The position numbers and the translations under genes are program-made. DNA of 42,176 nucleotides, from assembly GCA_000991645.1 (NCBI GenBank), contig LBRX01000001.1:1-42176 (forward strand), in the 5' to 3' direction. The notes beneath the pieces are model-generated. The model was not told the DNA's origin and searched no databases. It saw only the letters and a program-made list of their open reading frames with translations. The stretch is from Candidatus Moranbacteria bacterium GW2011_GWE2_36_40. Its GTDB lineage: Bacteria > Patescibacteriota > Minisyncoccia > Moranbacterales > GWC2-37-73. This document shows, in pieces, positions 7,744 to 15,324 of the stretch (positions are counted from its first letter, which is position 1; each line of letters starts with the position of its first letter).

Positions 7744-8583
7744 ATGAAAAAGAAAAATATTATTTTGTCGTTATTCTTTATTTTTGGGTTGTCTTTAACT
7801 TTTGGAGCGCAGAAAGCTTCTGCTGATTCATGCACAGATTTTAATTCCAATTTTAAATGTACTGACATAACAACGTTAACATTAACTACTGGCTGTGTGG
7901 CTAATAAATGTCTCGGAGCTGATGCGAGCAATTTAAATGTAAAGTGCTGTCCAATAGATGCGCCTGTAAAAGGAAATGGTACAGTTGTTCAGTCATCAAA
8001 TAACGCTAGCGTAGATGTTTCTGGAGGAACCAATTTTACAAATCCATTAAATTTTTCAACGGTGGAAGATTTTTTGGGGGGCATTATGAGCGCAATTCAA
8101 AGAATTATTGTGGTGTTGGCTTTGGTTTCAATTACAATTGGTTCAGTGATGATTCTTGCATCAGCAGGAAGCTCTGGCATGGTTGAAAGGGGAAAAGCTG
8201 CAATCACGATGGCTTTGGTTGGTTTGGCAATTGGTTTGGCAGCGCCATCATTGTTGAAGGAGCTTGCAAATATTGTTGGATGGGGCACAGCTGTTCCTGC
8301 TGCTTTGTCACTTTCAGAAATTGCAGTAAGAGTTTTAAATTTCCTTTTGGGAACAATGGGTATTGTGGCATTGGTGATGATGGTTATTGGAGCAATCATG
8401 TATCTGACTTCGGCTGGTGATGAGGATAGAATAAATCAAGGTAAAGATATTTTTAAATATGCAATTATCGGTTTGATATTGGCGATGTCGGCAATGGTGT
8501 TGGTAACGCAAATTGCAAGATTTTTTGCAACAACGTCCGTTCCAACTGCAACAACTTCAGCAATTGATCCCGCAGGTTTATAG
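7744..8583 (+). CDS. Double-unit VirB2/TrbC-like pilin membrane protein 2
   Basis: The start at 7744 gives a clean signal peptide (MKKKNIILSLFFIFGLSLTF, cleavage near ASA-DSC). An in-frame ATG at 7690 would overlap the previous gene and was rejected. The 279-residue protein has a Cys-rich exported segment (residues 29-75) and then two successive pilin-like membrane units. Unit 1 contains MILASAGSSGMVERGKAAI and unit 2 contains MYLTSAGDEDRINQGKDI. Each unit is a pair of hydrophobic helices around the charged hairpin. The duplication inside one polypeptide is unusual compared with single-unit VirB2. It is likely part of the inner-membrane channel or pilus of locus 1. Confidence 0.75.
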   Translation: MKKKNIILSLFFIFGLSLTFGAQKASADSCTDFNSNFKCTDITTLTLTTGCVANKCLGADASNLNVKCCPIDAPVKGNGTVVQSSNNASVDVSGGTNFTNPLNFSTVEDFLGGIMSAIQRIIVVLALVSITIGSVMILASAGSSGMVERGKAAITMALVGLAIGLAAPSLLKELANIVGWGTAVPAALSLSEIAVRVLNFLLGTMGIVALVMMVIGAIMYLTSAGDEDRINQGKDIFKYAIIGLILAMSAMVLVTQIARFFATTSVPTATTSAIDPAGL

Positions 8584-8614
8584 AGGAAAATATAAGTTAT
8601 TCTAAAAAACAAAA

Positions 8615-9067
8615 ATGTTAATTAATGTTCCACAATATATTGATGTTGAAGATAAGATTGCAGGACCGCTTACGGCCAAGCAACTTGGATGGTTGATTGC
8701 ATTAGGAATAATTCTGCTTGTTTTGTGGAATGTGGTTCCGTCCGCTGCATTTTTTGTGCTTGGTCTTCCGCTGACAATTTTGTTTTTGGCACTTGCTTTT
8801 TTCAAGCCATATGGACAGCCACTTGGAAGCTTCGTTGTTTTTGGAGTCATGTATTTTTTCAGGCCGAAAGTGTATGTCTGGAAAAGAACACCACAAAATA
8901 TTGTTAATGTCCCTCAAAGAACTCAAGCAATGGAAACCGTGACAGCGGACAAGCATCTTACCTCTCAATCATTAAGTGACTTGGCGAGACTTTTGGATAG
9001 TGAAGGACAAGTTGCGGATAATGATGTGGAAAAAATATTAAAGAACGTGCCGACAAAAAAATATTAA
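8615..9067 (+). CDS. PrgI family protein (VirB3-like)
   Basis: A 150-residue protein beginning MLINVPQYIDVEDKIAGPLT, the conserved N-terminal signature of the PrgI family. Two adjacent transmembrane helices follow (residues 24-43 and 45-65), then FFRPKVYVWKR. PrgI proteins occur in Gram-positive and CPR type IV secretion loci next to VirB4, where they occupy the VirB3 position in the inner membrane complex. The C-terminal 50 residues are hydrophilic and cytoplasmic. Its place directly before the VirB4 genes supports the assignment. Confidence 0.85.
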   Translation: MLINVPQYIDVEDKIAGPLTAKQLGWLIALGIILLVLWNVVPSAAFFVLGLPLTILFLALAFFKPYGQPLGSFVVFGVMYFFRPKVYVWKRTPQNIVNVPQRTQAMETVTADKHLTSQSLSDLARLLDSEGQVADNDVEKILKNVPTKKY

Positions 9068-9084
9068 AAAAAACATAAGAACCC

Positions 9085-9134
9085 GACCCTCACCTGTCAC
9101 GATTACGTGACATCCTCTCCCTGAGAGGGAGAGG
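9085..9134. repeat. Double-hairpin intergenic element, copy 1
   Basis: A C-rich lead is followed by hairpin 1 (tgtcacg/cgtgaca) and hairpin 2 (cctctccc/gggagagg). Related copies lie at 17771-17822 and 28547-28599. The ccctcAcc...ctctccc...gagagg format resembles the paired-palindrome repeats widespread in bacterial genomes. A gene start with the leader ggaagaaaac follows this copy and the second one. Confidence 0.75.
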
Positions 9135-9156
9135 AAAACAGGGAAGAAAACATTAT

Positions 9157-9846
9157 ATGGAATCATTGCATGCAAATAACCTTACGAGTGGCGCTAATGC
9201 TGGACTCAGTACTCAAAAATACGTTGATGTGGAAGAAGTTCGTGATGGAGTCATTGTTCTTAAAAATGGTTCTTTGCGAGCTGTTCTTTTGGTGTCTTCC
9301 ATTAATTTTGATCTTAAGGCAACCGAAGAACAAGATTCAATAATTAGCCAATATCAAAATTTTCTTAATTCTTTGGATTTTCCAATGCAAATAATTGTAA
9401 GTTCTCGCAAACTGAACATTGCTCCGTATCTCGATTATCTGAAGAAGAAAGAAACTCAATTGACAAATGAACTTTTGAGCTTGCAACTTGCTGAATATAG
9501 CAATTTTATTAAAAATCTTGCAGATGTTTCAAACATAATGTCAAAGTTCTTTTACGTGGTGGTGCCTTTTCATCCAATCGAGAGCGTTAAGAGTGGAATT
9601 TTTGACAGATTTTTTGGTGCCACAAATTCTCAAATGGCTATCTCAAAGAGAAGAGAGCTTTTTGACACATATAAAAATCAGCTTTGGCAAAGACTTGATC
9701 ATGTGAGTGCTGGCTTGTCAGGAACCGGGGTAAAAGTAACTCCACTTAATACCGAAGAGCTTATTGAACTTTTGTATAATTCATACAACCCATCAACGCA
9801 TAGTAATTCTATCATTAAAGATGTTGATAAGGTTGAATTACGCTAA
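9157..9846 (+). CDS. VirB4 N-terminal-domain protein (TraC-like)
   Basis: A 229-residue soluble protein. TQKYVDVEEVRDGVIVLKNG and the following strand RAVLLVSSINFDLKATEEQD match the N-terminal domain of VirB4/TraC ATPases, which contacts the inner-membrane complex. The helical segment YLDYLKKKETQLTNELLSLQ and the late FVVVPF-like strand (FYVVVPFHP) continue that pattern. No Walker motifs are present; the ATPase domain is encoded by the next gene, 130 nt downstream. The split of VirB4 into two polypeptides is recurrent in Patescibacteria as far as I know; here both parts keep sensible starts and ends. Confidence 0.75.
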   Translation: MESLHANNLTSGANAGLSTQKYVDVEEVRDGVIVLKNGSLRAVLLVSSINFDLKATEEQDSIISQYQNFLNSLDFPMQIIVSSRKLNIAPYLDYLKKKETQLTNELLSLQLAEYSNFIKNLADVSNIMSKFFYVVVPFHPIESVKSGIFDRFFGATNSQMAISKRRELFDTYKNQLWQRLDHVSAGLSGTGVKVTPLNTEELIELLYNSYNPSTHSNSIIKDVDKVELR

Positions 9847-9956
9847 GTGACATAATTTTGAAGTTAGGATTAGAAATTGTGTTAAAATATGGTGTGGCTA
9901 AAAATAAAAATTTATTAAAAAAGTGAGTAGATTCTCTGAAATATTAAAGAGATTCT

Positions 9957-9979
9957 AATCTTATTTAACAGGGTAAATG
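9957..9979 (+). promoter_or_regulatory. virB4 leader identical to the infB leader
   Basis: The 23 nt ending in the virB4 ATG, including ttatttaacagggtaaatg, are identical to those ending in the infB ATG (3645-3623, minus strand). The aggg is the likely ribosome-binding site. A third near-copy (tatttaacagggtgaat) at 3761-3777 is the opposing arm of the infB leader. Here no complementary arm is visible. Confidence 0.6.
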
Positions 9980-11806
9980 TTTGGAATAAATAAAAATAAA
10001 AAAAAGGTAGTTCAAACGGATACAGTTTTGCAAAGCGAGGCCTTGTATCAACGAGGGGTGGCTACTATTAAGGATTTGATTGCACCCGCTGCCATGAAGA
10101 TAGGGTCAAACAATTTGCAGATAGGCGAAACATATGCCAGAACTTTATTTTTGGTTGCATATCCTCGCTATTTGCATACAAATTGGTTTTCTCCAATCAT
10201 CAATATTGATTTTTCAATGGATACAGCCATGTTCGTTCATCCAATTGAAACAACTGAGATTTTGAAAACGCTTAGAAAAAGTTCAACACAGGTGCAATCG
10301 CAAATACATATCGAAGAACAATCAGGAAAGATTCGTGATCCAATTTTGGAAACAGCACTTCAGGATATTGAGGATTTGAGGGATAAGTTGCAACAAGGAA
10401 CGGAGAAATTTTTTCGCTTTGGTCTCTATATGACGCTGTATGGAAAAAGTATGGAGGAAGTTGAAAAAGCTCATCAACAAATAGAATCTATTTTGGAAGC
10501 ACAAATGGTTTATCTCAAGCCTGCAGTTTTGAAAGTGGAACAAGGATTTTCATCAACATTGCCTCTTGCTAATGATGAACTTGATGTTGCAAATAACCTG
10601 AACACATCGCCACTTTCGACGACGTTTCCATTTGTTTCAGCAAATCTTTCATCCAATGAGGGAATTTTGTATGGCATAAATAGGCACAACAACAGCTTGA
10701 TTCTTTTTGATCGTTTTAAGATGGAAAATGCAAACATGGTTGTTTTTTCAAAGTCTGGAGGAGGAAAAAGTTATACGGTTAAATTGGAAATCTTCAGATC
10801 ACTCATGGTTGGGACAAATGTTATTGTTATTGACCCAGAAAATGAATACAAATATTTGTGTGAAACTGTTGGTGGAACTTTTATTAAACTATCCCTCAAT
10901 TCATCATATCATTTGAATCCTTTTGATCTTCCGCAGGTTGGAGAGGACGAAGACCCGGAAGATGTTCTTCGTTCCAATATTGCAAGCCTTATTGGTTTAT
11001 TGCACATTATGCTTGGGACGATAACTCCTGAAGAAGATTCTATTTTGGATGTGGCTATTCGTGAAACATATGCCATGAGAGATATTACTCCGCAGAGCAA
11101 TTTCAAAGCCTTTAATTCAAACTCTTTTCCGACGATGTCTGACTTATATGCCGTGATACGCAATTCTGAAGGTGGCGAATCAATTGCGAGGCGCTTGGAA
11201 AAATATACAGAAGGAATTTTTTCAGGCGTGCTGAATCATCCAACGAATGTTCAGATCAGCAATCAGCTTGTTGTTTTTAATATTCGTGATTTGGAAGAAC
11301 AATTAAGACCAATTGCAATGTATACAATTTTGCAATTTATTTGGAATGAAATGCGCTCAACTTTGAAAAAAAGAATTGTGGTTGTTGATGAAGCCTGGGT
11401 AATGATGCAAAACGAAGATGCAGCATCTTTTCTTTTTGGAATTGCAAAGCGTTGTCGAAAATATTACACAGGTCTTACTACGATTACTCAAGATATTGCA
11501 GATTTTATGAGTTCACGTTATGGAAAACCTATTGTAACAAACTCTTCTTTGCAACTCTTGCTTAGACAGTCGCCAGCAGCCATCGACACAATTTCTGAAA
11601 CTTTTTATTTGACTGAACAAGAAAAATTCTTGTTATTGGAGAGTAATGTTGGAGAGGGAATTTTATTTGCCGGAGCAAAACATGTTGCAATCAAGGTTAT
11701 TGCATCTTATGCCGAAGATCAAATTATTACTTCTGATCCTCGACAATTAATGGAAATTGAACAAGCCAAAAAGGATTTTGAAGAAGAGGAGGGGGAGAAT
11801 AGATAA
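9977..11806 (+). CDS. virB4: VirB4-family secretion ATPase
   Basis: A 609-residue protein. Walker A is VVFSKSGGGKSYTVKLE (around residue 262), followed by VIVIDPENEYKYL, a typical VirB4/HerA-FtsK-superfamily strand. Walker B is KRIVVVDEAWVMM (around 475), and the sensor-like TTITQDIADFM and later NSSLQLLLRQ follow. Family role: a cytoplasmic hexameric ATPase that powers assembly of the type IV secretion channel and substrate or pilin movement. It lacks the usual N-terminal domain, which is the separate upstream gene. The start is supported by the aggg site in the repeated leader. The substrate of the machine is not deducible, because no coupling protein or relaxase is visible. Confidence 0.93.
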   Translation: MFGINKNKKKVVQTDTVLQSEALYQRGVATIKDLIAPAAMKIGSNNLQIGETYARTLFLVAYPRYLHTNWFSPIINIDFSMDTAMFVHPIETTEILKTLRKSSTQVQSQIHIEEQSGKIRDPILETALQDIEDLRDKLQQGTEKFFRFGLYMTLYGKSMEEVEKAHQQIESILEAQMVYLKPAVLKVEQGFSSTLPLANDELDVANNLNTSPLSTTFPFVSANLSSNEGILYGINRHNNSLILFDRFKMENANMVVFSKSGGGKSYTVKLEIFRSLMVGTNVIVIDPENEYKYLCETVGGTFIKLSLNSSYHLNPFDLPQVGEDEDPEDVLRSNIASLIGLLHIMLGTITPEEDSILDVAIRETYAMRDITPQSNFKAFNSNSFPTMSDLYAVIRNSEGGESIARRLEKYTEGIFSGVLNHPTNVQISNQLVVFNIRDLEEQLRPIAMYTILQFIWNEMRSTLKKRIVVVDEAWVMMQNEDAASFLFGIAKRCRKYYTGLTTITQDIADFMSSRYGKPIVTNSSLQLLLRQSPAAIDTISETFYLTEQEKFLLLESNVGEGILFAGAKHVAIKVIASYAEDQIITSDPRQLMEIEQAKKDFEEEEGENR

Positions 11807-11838
11807 ATAATTTCCAATTTCCAATTTCCAATTTCCAA
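11807..11838. repeat. Heptad array (aatttcc x4)
   Basis: Four nearly perfect aatttcc heptamers directly follow the virB4 stop codon. The same word array occurs at 36872-36905 before gpmI. A small hairpin (cttgattttcaatcaag) follows. Confidence 0.7.
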
Positions 11839-11906
11839 AAATCTTGATTTTCAATCAAGCGGTAAATTATTTTTGGTTTTCAGATGTTGGTAATTGTGCA
11901 CATTCT

Positions 11907-12509
11907 ATGTCTGGTGAAAATACTGCGAGGGATTATTCTGATGAATTAAATGCAGGGCAACCAAGTCCGGCAACTTTTCATGTTCCAAGAGCAGCAGACA
12001 ATTACAATCCTTCGCAGCGAGCAGATAATTATTTGCAAGAAAATGGTGAAAACAATAATCATGCAGATAGACTTGATGATGCTCGTAAAAATGATGGTGG
12101 TAGTAATATGAAAGAAAAACTTGATGAGGCAAAAAAAATAGCAGAACTTGCAACACCAATGGGCGCAGTTTCTTTGTTAGGACAAATAAATATTCTCTCT
12201 GATATGCCGTATATTGCAGCAATAGGAGCTGCAATTCTTAAGGACCTTCTTGATTTTGTGGCGGGACCAACTGTGATATTGTCTATTCTCTTCTCGATTC
12301 TTTGCTCAATCTTTATTTTCATGATGATGGTTTTAGTTGGATCGACTGGCAAAAAGAAAGGTGCTAACAAGTTTATAAAAAAAGTTTTATTACTTATTGG
12401 TGGAGGTGTGGCAGATTCTATTCCTGGTATAGATTTTTTCCCTATTGAAACTGCAACAGTTGCAGCTATATATTTCTTGACACTTGTGGAAAGAAAAAAT
12501 GCACAATAA
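11907..12509 (+). CDS. Predicted membrane protein of secretion locus 1
   Basis: The ATG at 11907 (MSGENTARDYSDELN) was chosen; an in-frame TTG 63 nt earlier starts inside a small hairpin and seems less likely. The product is about 200 residues. The first 85 are hydrophilic and Asn/Asp-rich, probably disordered. Two or three hydrophobic segments then follow: VAGPTVILSILFSILCSIFIFMMMV-like around residues 122-150, KVLLLIGGGV, and ATVAAIYFLTLV near the C-terminus. I do not recognise a family. Its position directly after virB4 suggests a membrane component or regulator of the apparatus. Confidence 0.6.
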   Translation: MSGENTARDYSDELNAGQPSPATFHVPRAADNYNPSQRADNYLQENGENNNHADRLDDARKNDGGSNMKEKLDEAKKIAELATPMGAVSLLGQINILSDMPYIAAIGAAILKDLLDFVAGPTVILSILFSILCSIFIFMMMVLVGSTGKKKGANKFIKKVLLLIGGGVADSIPGIDFFPIETATVAAIYFLTLVERKNAQ

Positions 12510-12643
12510 TAAAAAATTTCTAATTTTCAATTTCTAATTTCTAAACAATTTCCAATGACCAAATGTCAAAATTTCAAAACATTGAAAAATTAATTCATTT
12601 TAACATTGTTTGAAAATTGAAAATTGTGAATTGAAAATTATTC
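12508..12643. repeat. Heptad-array inverted repeat element, MITE-like copy
   Basis: The left end (12511-12549) reads heptads aatttct/aattttc and ends aaacaat; the right end (12605-12642) starts attgtttgaaaatt. The inner flanks ttccaatgaccaaatg and attgaaaaattaattcatt are shared with the gene-carrying element at 29225-29689, so this looks like an internal-deletion derivative of that element. It fills the gap between the membrane-protein gene and comM. Confidence 0.75.
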
Positions 12644-12649
12644 TAAGCT

Positions 12650-14176
12650 ATGTCTTCAAAAATTTATTCAGCAGCTACCATTGGTCTTGATGGTGAAATT
12701 GTGGAAGTCGAAGTTGATGTTTTGGGAGCGGGACTGCATAATTTTAACATTGTTGGTCTTGCTGATACTTCAATTAAGGAATCACGCGATCGTGTCAGTA
12801 GTGCAATTAAGAATTCAGGTTTCAAGCCTCCTCATCAATGCGGAAGAATCACAGTGAATCTTGCACCAGCAGATTTGCCAAAAGCTAGTCCTATTTATGA
12901 TTTGCCAGTTGCGATTGGAATCTTGCTTGCAACAAAACAATTGCAATTTGATTTCAATGGGAAAATGGTTGTGGGAGAGCTTTCACTGGATGGTCGTGTT
13001 AGATCAATACAGGGAATTTTGCCGATCGCATTGCTTGCTAAAGAGAAAGGATTTCGCGAATTATATGTTCCAACAGAAAATGCAGCAGAGGCTAGTGTCG
13101 TCAAGGGAATAAATATTGTACCAGTAGATACGTTGTATGCGTTGGCTGATCATTTTTCAGGAAACAAATTTATTTCTTATTTTCCAAAAATAGAAGCAGA
13201 GGATCTTTTTTCTTGTGGAGAGCATATTAACGATATGGCTCACATTAGCGGACAGCAGCATGCCAAACGCGCACTTGAAATTGCGGCAGCTGGAGGGCAC
13301 AATGTTATATTGAATGGTCCTCCCGGATCAGGAAAAAGTCTTCTTGCTAAGGCTATGCCAACAATTTTGCCTAGACTAACATTGGCTGAATCGTTGGAAA
13401 TCACAAAAATATTTTCAGTTGCCGGAAAATTACACAAAGGACAATCCTTGGTAACCGTTCGTCCTTATCGAAATCCACATCATAGTGCAAGTAGTGTTTC
13501 GCTAATTGGCGGAGGAAGTTATCCTCGTCCAGGGGAAATAAGCCTCGCACACAGAGGCGTGCTTTTTTTGGATGAATTTGCTGAGTTTCCAAAAAGTGTT
13601 CTTGAAAATTTGCGTCAGCCCTTGGAGGATGGTATGATAACAATCTCGCGAGCCAAGGGATCACTTCATTTTCCAGCCAGATTCATTTTGGTGGCAGCGA
13701 TGAATCCTTGCTTTTGCGGAATGGCAACTGATCCTGAAAAAATATGCACTTGTACTCAAGCACAAATTGTGAGGTATCAACAAAAAATTTCAGGGCCGAT
13801 CATGGACAGGATTGATTTGCATATTGAAGTTCCTCGACTTAGTTTTGATAAATTACAAGAAAGTGGTAGTGAAGAAAGCAGCGAAGAAATTCGTAATAGA
13901 GTTGAAAATGCCAGGAATGTTCAAGCAAAGCGCTTTGTTGATTTGCCAATAATTTCAAACAGTGAGATGTCATCTGATCAAATTAAAACATTTTGTCCAT
14001 TGAATGATGAATGCAAAAATTTGCTCAGAAACGCAGTAAGCGCTTTGAAATTGAGTGCCAGAGGTTATCATAGAATTATTAAGATAGCTCGAACAATTGC
14101 TGATTTGGCAGAAAGTGAGAACATAACCCCCATGCATATTGCAGAAGCTGTGCAATACAGATTTAAAACCGAATAA
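12650..14176 (+). CDS. comM: YifB/ComM family Mg-chelatase-like AAA+ ATPase
   Basis: A 508-residue protein of normal length. The N-terminal ChlI-like domain (VEVDVLGAGLHNFNIVGLAD, GRITVNLAPADLPK) is followed by the AAA+ core with Walker A NGPPGSGKSLLAKAMP (around 222) and Walker B GVLFLDEFAEFPK (around 304), then the zinc-type cysteines CFCGMATDPEKICTC and the C-terminal helical lid SARGYHRIIKIARTIADL. Characterised ComM from naturally transformable bacteria is a hexameric helicase promoting branch migration during integration of imported DNA. Its position next to the secretion-like locus is consistent with DNA uptake, although the gene is widespread in bacteria. Confidence 0.92.
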   Translation: MSSKIYSAATIGLDGEIVEVEVDVLGAGLHNFNIVGLADTSIKESRDRVSSAIKNSGFKPPHQCGRITVNLAPADLPKASPIYDLPVAIGILLATKQLQFDFNGKMVVGELSLDGRVRSIQGILPIALLAKEKGFRELYVPTENAAEASVVKGINIVPVDTLYALADHFSGNKFISYFPKIEAEDLFSCGEHINDMAHISGQQHAKRALEIAAAGGHNVILNGPPGSGKSLLAKAMPTILPRLTLAESLEITKIFSVAGKLHKGQSLVTVRPYRNPHHSASSVSLIGGGSYPRPGEISLAHRGVLFLDEFAEFPKSVLENLRQPLEDGMITISRAKGSLHFPARFILVAAMNPCFCGMATDPEKICTCTQAQIVRYQQKISGPIMDRIDLHIEVPRLSFDKLQESGSEESSEEIRNRVENARNVQAKRFVDLPIISNSEMSSDQIKTFCPLNDECKNLLRNAVSALKLSARGYHRIIKIARTIADLAESENITPMHIAEAVQYRFKTE

Positions 14177-14196
14177 TTTAAAGAAGCGAAAATATT

Positions 14197-15162
14197 TTGG
14201 TTAATAAAAAATACAGATGGACCGTGTTGCTGTTGTTTGTTGTCGTAGTCTGGCAATTTTGGCAGATTTTTTTTGTTGGCAGAACCAATGCTTCTCAATT
14301 GCAAAACTTTAATCAGCAAGAAAACAGAATACTTCTTTTTGATGGAGGTTTACATTTTCAAATAAATTCAAGAGCCGAAACAGTTGCAGATTTTTTGAGT
14401 GAACAAAAAATAAACCTATCAGAACATGATCAAGTTTATCCTCATGGAGATGTTAAAATTAATGGATCAATGCGTATCATTATTCAACGTGCAAAAAAAA
14501 TTACAATAAAAGAAAATAAAAAGACTAGCAACGCGTACACACTTCAAAATACGATTGAGCAGGCGCTTTGGGAAAATAAAGATATTGTTCTTGGTGAAGA
14601 TGATGTGACAGCACCCGCAAGAAACATGCCCGTTAAAAATGAAATGACAATTGTTGTGACTCATGTTTTGATAAAGGAGGAAATAAAAAATTTAGATATT
14701 GAATACAAGACAATTTCAAATGAGGATGATAAGTTGGGTTGGCGTGTAAGAAAGGTTACGCAAAAAGGCGAAGAGGGAACAAAAGAGGTAAAATATAGAG
14801 TTGTGTATAATGATGGAAAAGAAATTTCACGAAAGGTTTTGGAAAGCAACATAATCAAAGATCCTGTTGAAGAAATAGTAACGCAGGGAACATATGTCAA
14901 AGTTGGAAAGCCTAGTAGAGGTGATGCGAGTTATTATGCCTCAGGCTGGGGAGCATTAAATGCCAGTCGCTCAATTCCTAGAGGTGGATATGCAAAGGTA
15001 ACAAACATGGATAATGGAAAATCTGTTATTGTAAAAATAAATGACTTTGGTCCACAATCGCCACAGCGAATTATTGATTTGGATTACGTTTCATTTTCAA
15101 AAATTGCTGATCTTGGACAAGGCATAGCTCATAATGTGAAAGTTGAACAGGTGTTAAATTAA
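14197..15162 (+). CDS. Secreted G5/DUF348-RlpA-like cell wall protein
   Basis: The TTG at 14197 is used because no ATG precedes the signal anchor (YRWTVLLLFVVVVWQFWQIF). The 321-residue product has a DUF348-like segment (residues 45-100), a second related segment, a G5-like domain (IKNLDIEYKTISNEDDKLG to EEIVTQGTYVKVG) and a C-terminal double-psi beta-barrel (DASYYASGWGALNASRSIPRGGY to VIVKINDFGP) like that of RlpA or the Rpf-associated 3D proteins. These domains act in peptidoglycan binding and cleavage, as resuscitation-promoting or lytic factors. Expected location: anchored outside the cytoplasmic membrane. It might open the wall for the secretion apparatus, but that is only inference from position. 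Confidence 0.8.
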   Translation: MVNKKYRWTVLLLFVVVVWQFWQIFFVGRTNASQLQNFNQQENRILLFDGGLHFQINSRAETVADFLSEQKINLSEHDQVYPHGDVKINGSMRIIIQRAKKITIKENKKTSNAYTLQNTIEQALWENKDIVLGEDDVTAPARNMPVKNEMTIVVTHVLIKEEIKNLDIEYKTISNEDDKLGWRVRKVTQKGEEGTKEVKYRVVYNDGKEISRKVLESNIIKDPVEEIVTQGTYVKVGKPSRGDASYYASGWGALNASRSIPRGGYAKVTNMDNGKSVIVKINDFGPQSPQRIIDLDYVSFSKIADLGQGIAHNVKVEQVLN

Positions 15163-15194
15163 TTAAAAAAATATATGACTTACGTGCGTGGCTA

Positions 15195-15290
15195 AATTTC
15201 ATGTAAATATGTATTTTTTACTCGGCCTCTGTCTCTCGGATCGACCGGCAGCTCGTAAAAAATAATATTTACATGAAATTCTAAAAAACA
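15195..15290. repeat. Long AT-rich palindrome with GC-rich loop
   Basis: The arms aatttcatgtaaatat... (15195-15221) and the complement (15255-15290) pair over about 26 bp with one small irregularity. The 33-nt loop is GC-rich (tcggcctctgtctctcgg). Outer fragments gactta (15178) and aagtc (15299) extend the symmetry. It lies between the RlpA-like gene and rsmA and could act as a bidirectional terminator or be a small mobile palindrome. Confidence 0.7.
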
Positions 15291-15324
15291 AAATGCATAA
15301 GTCGTTAAATAATAAACTTTTTAT

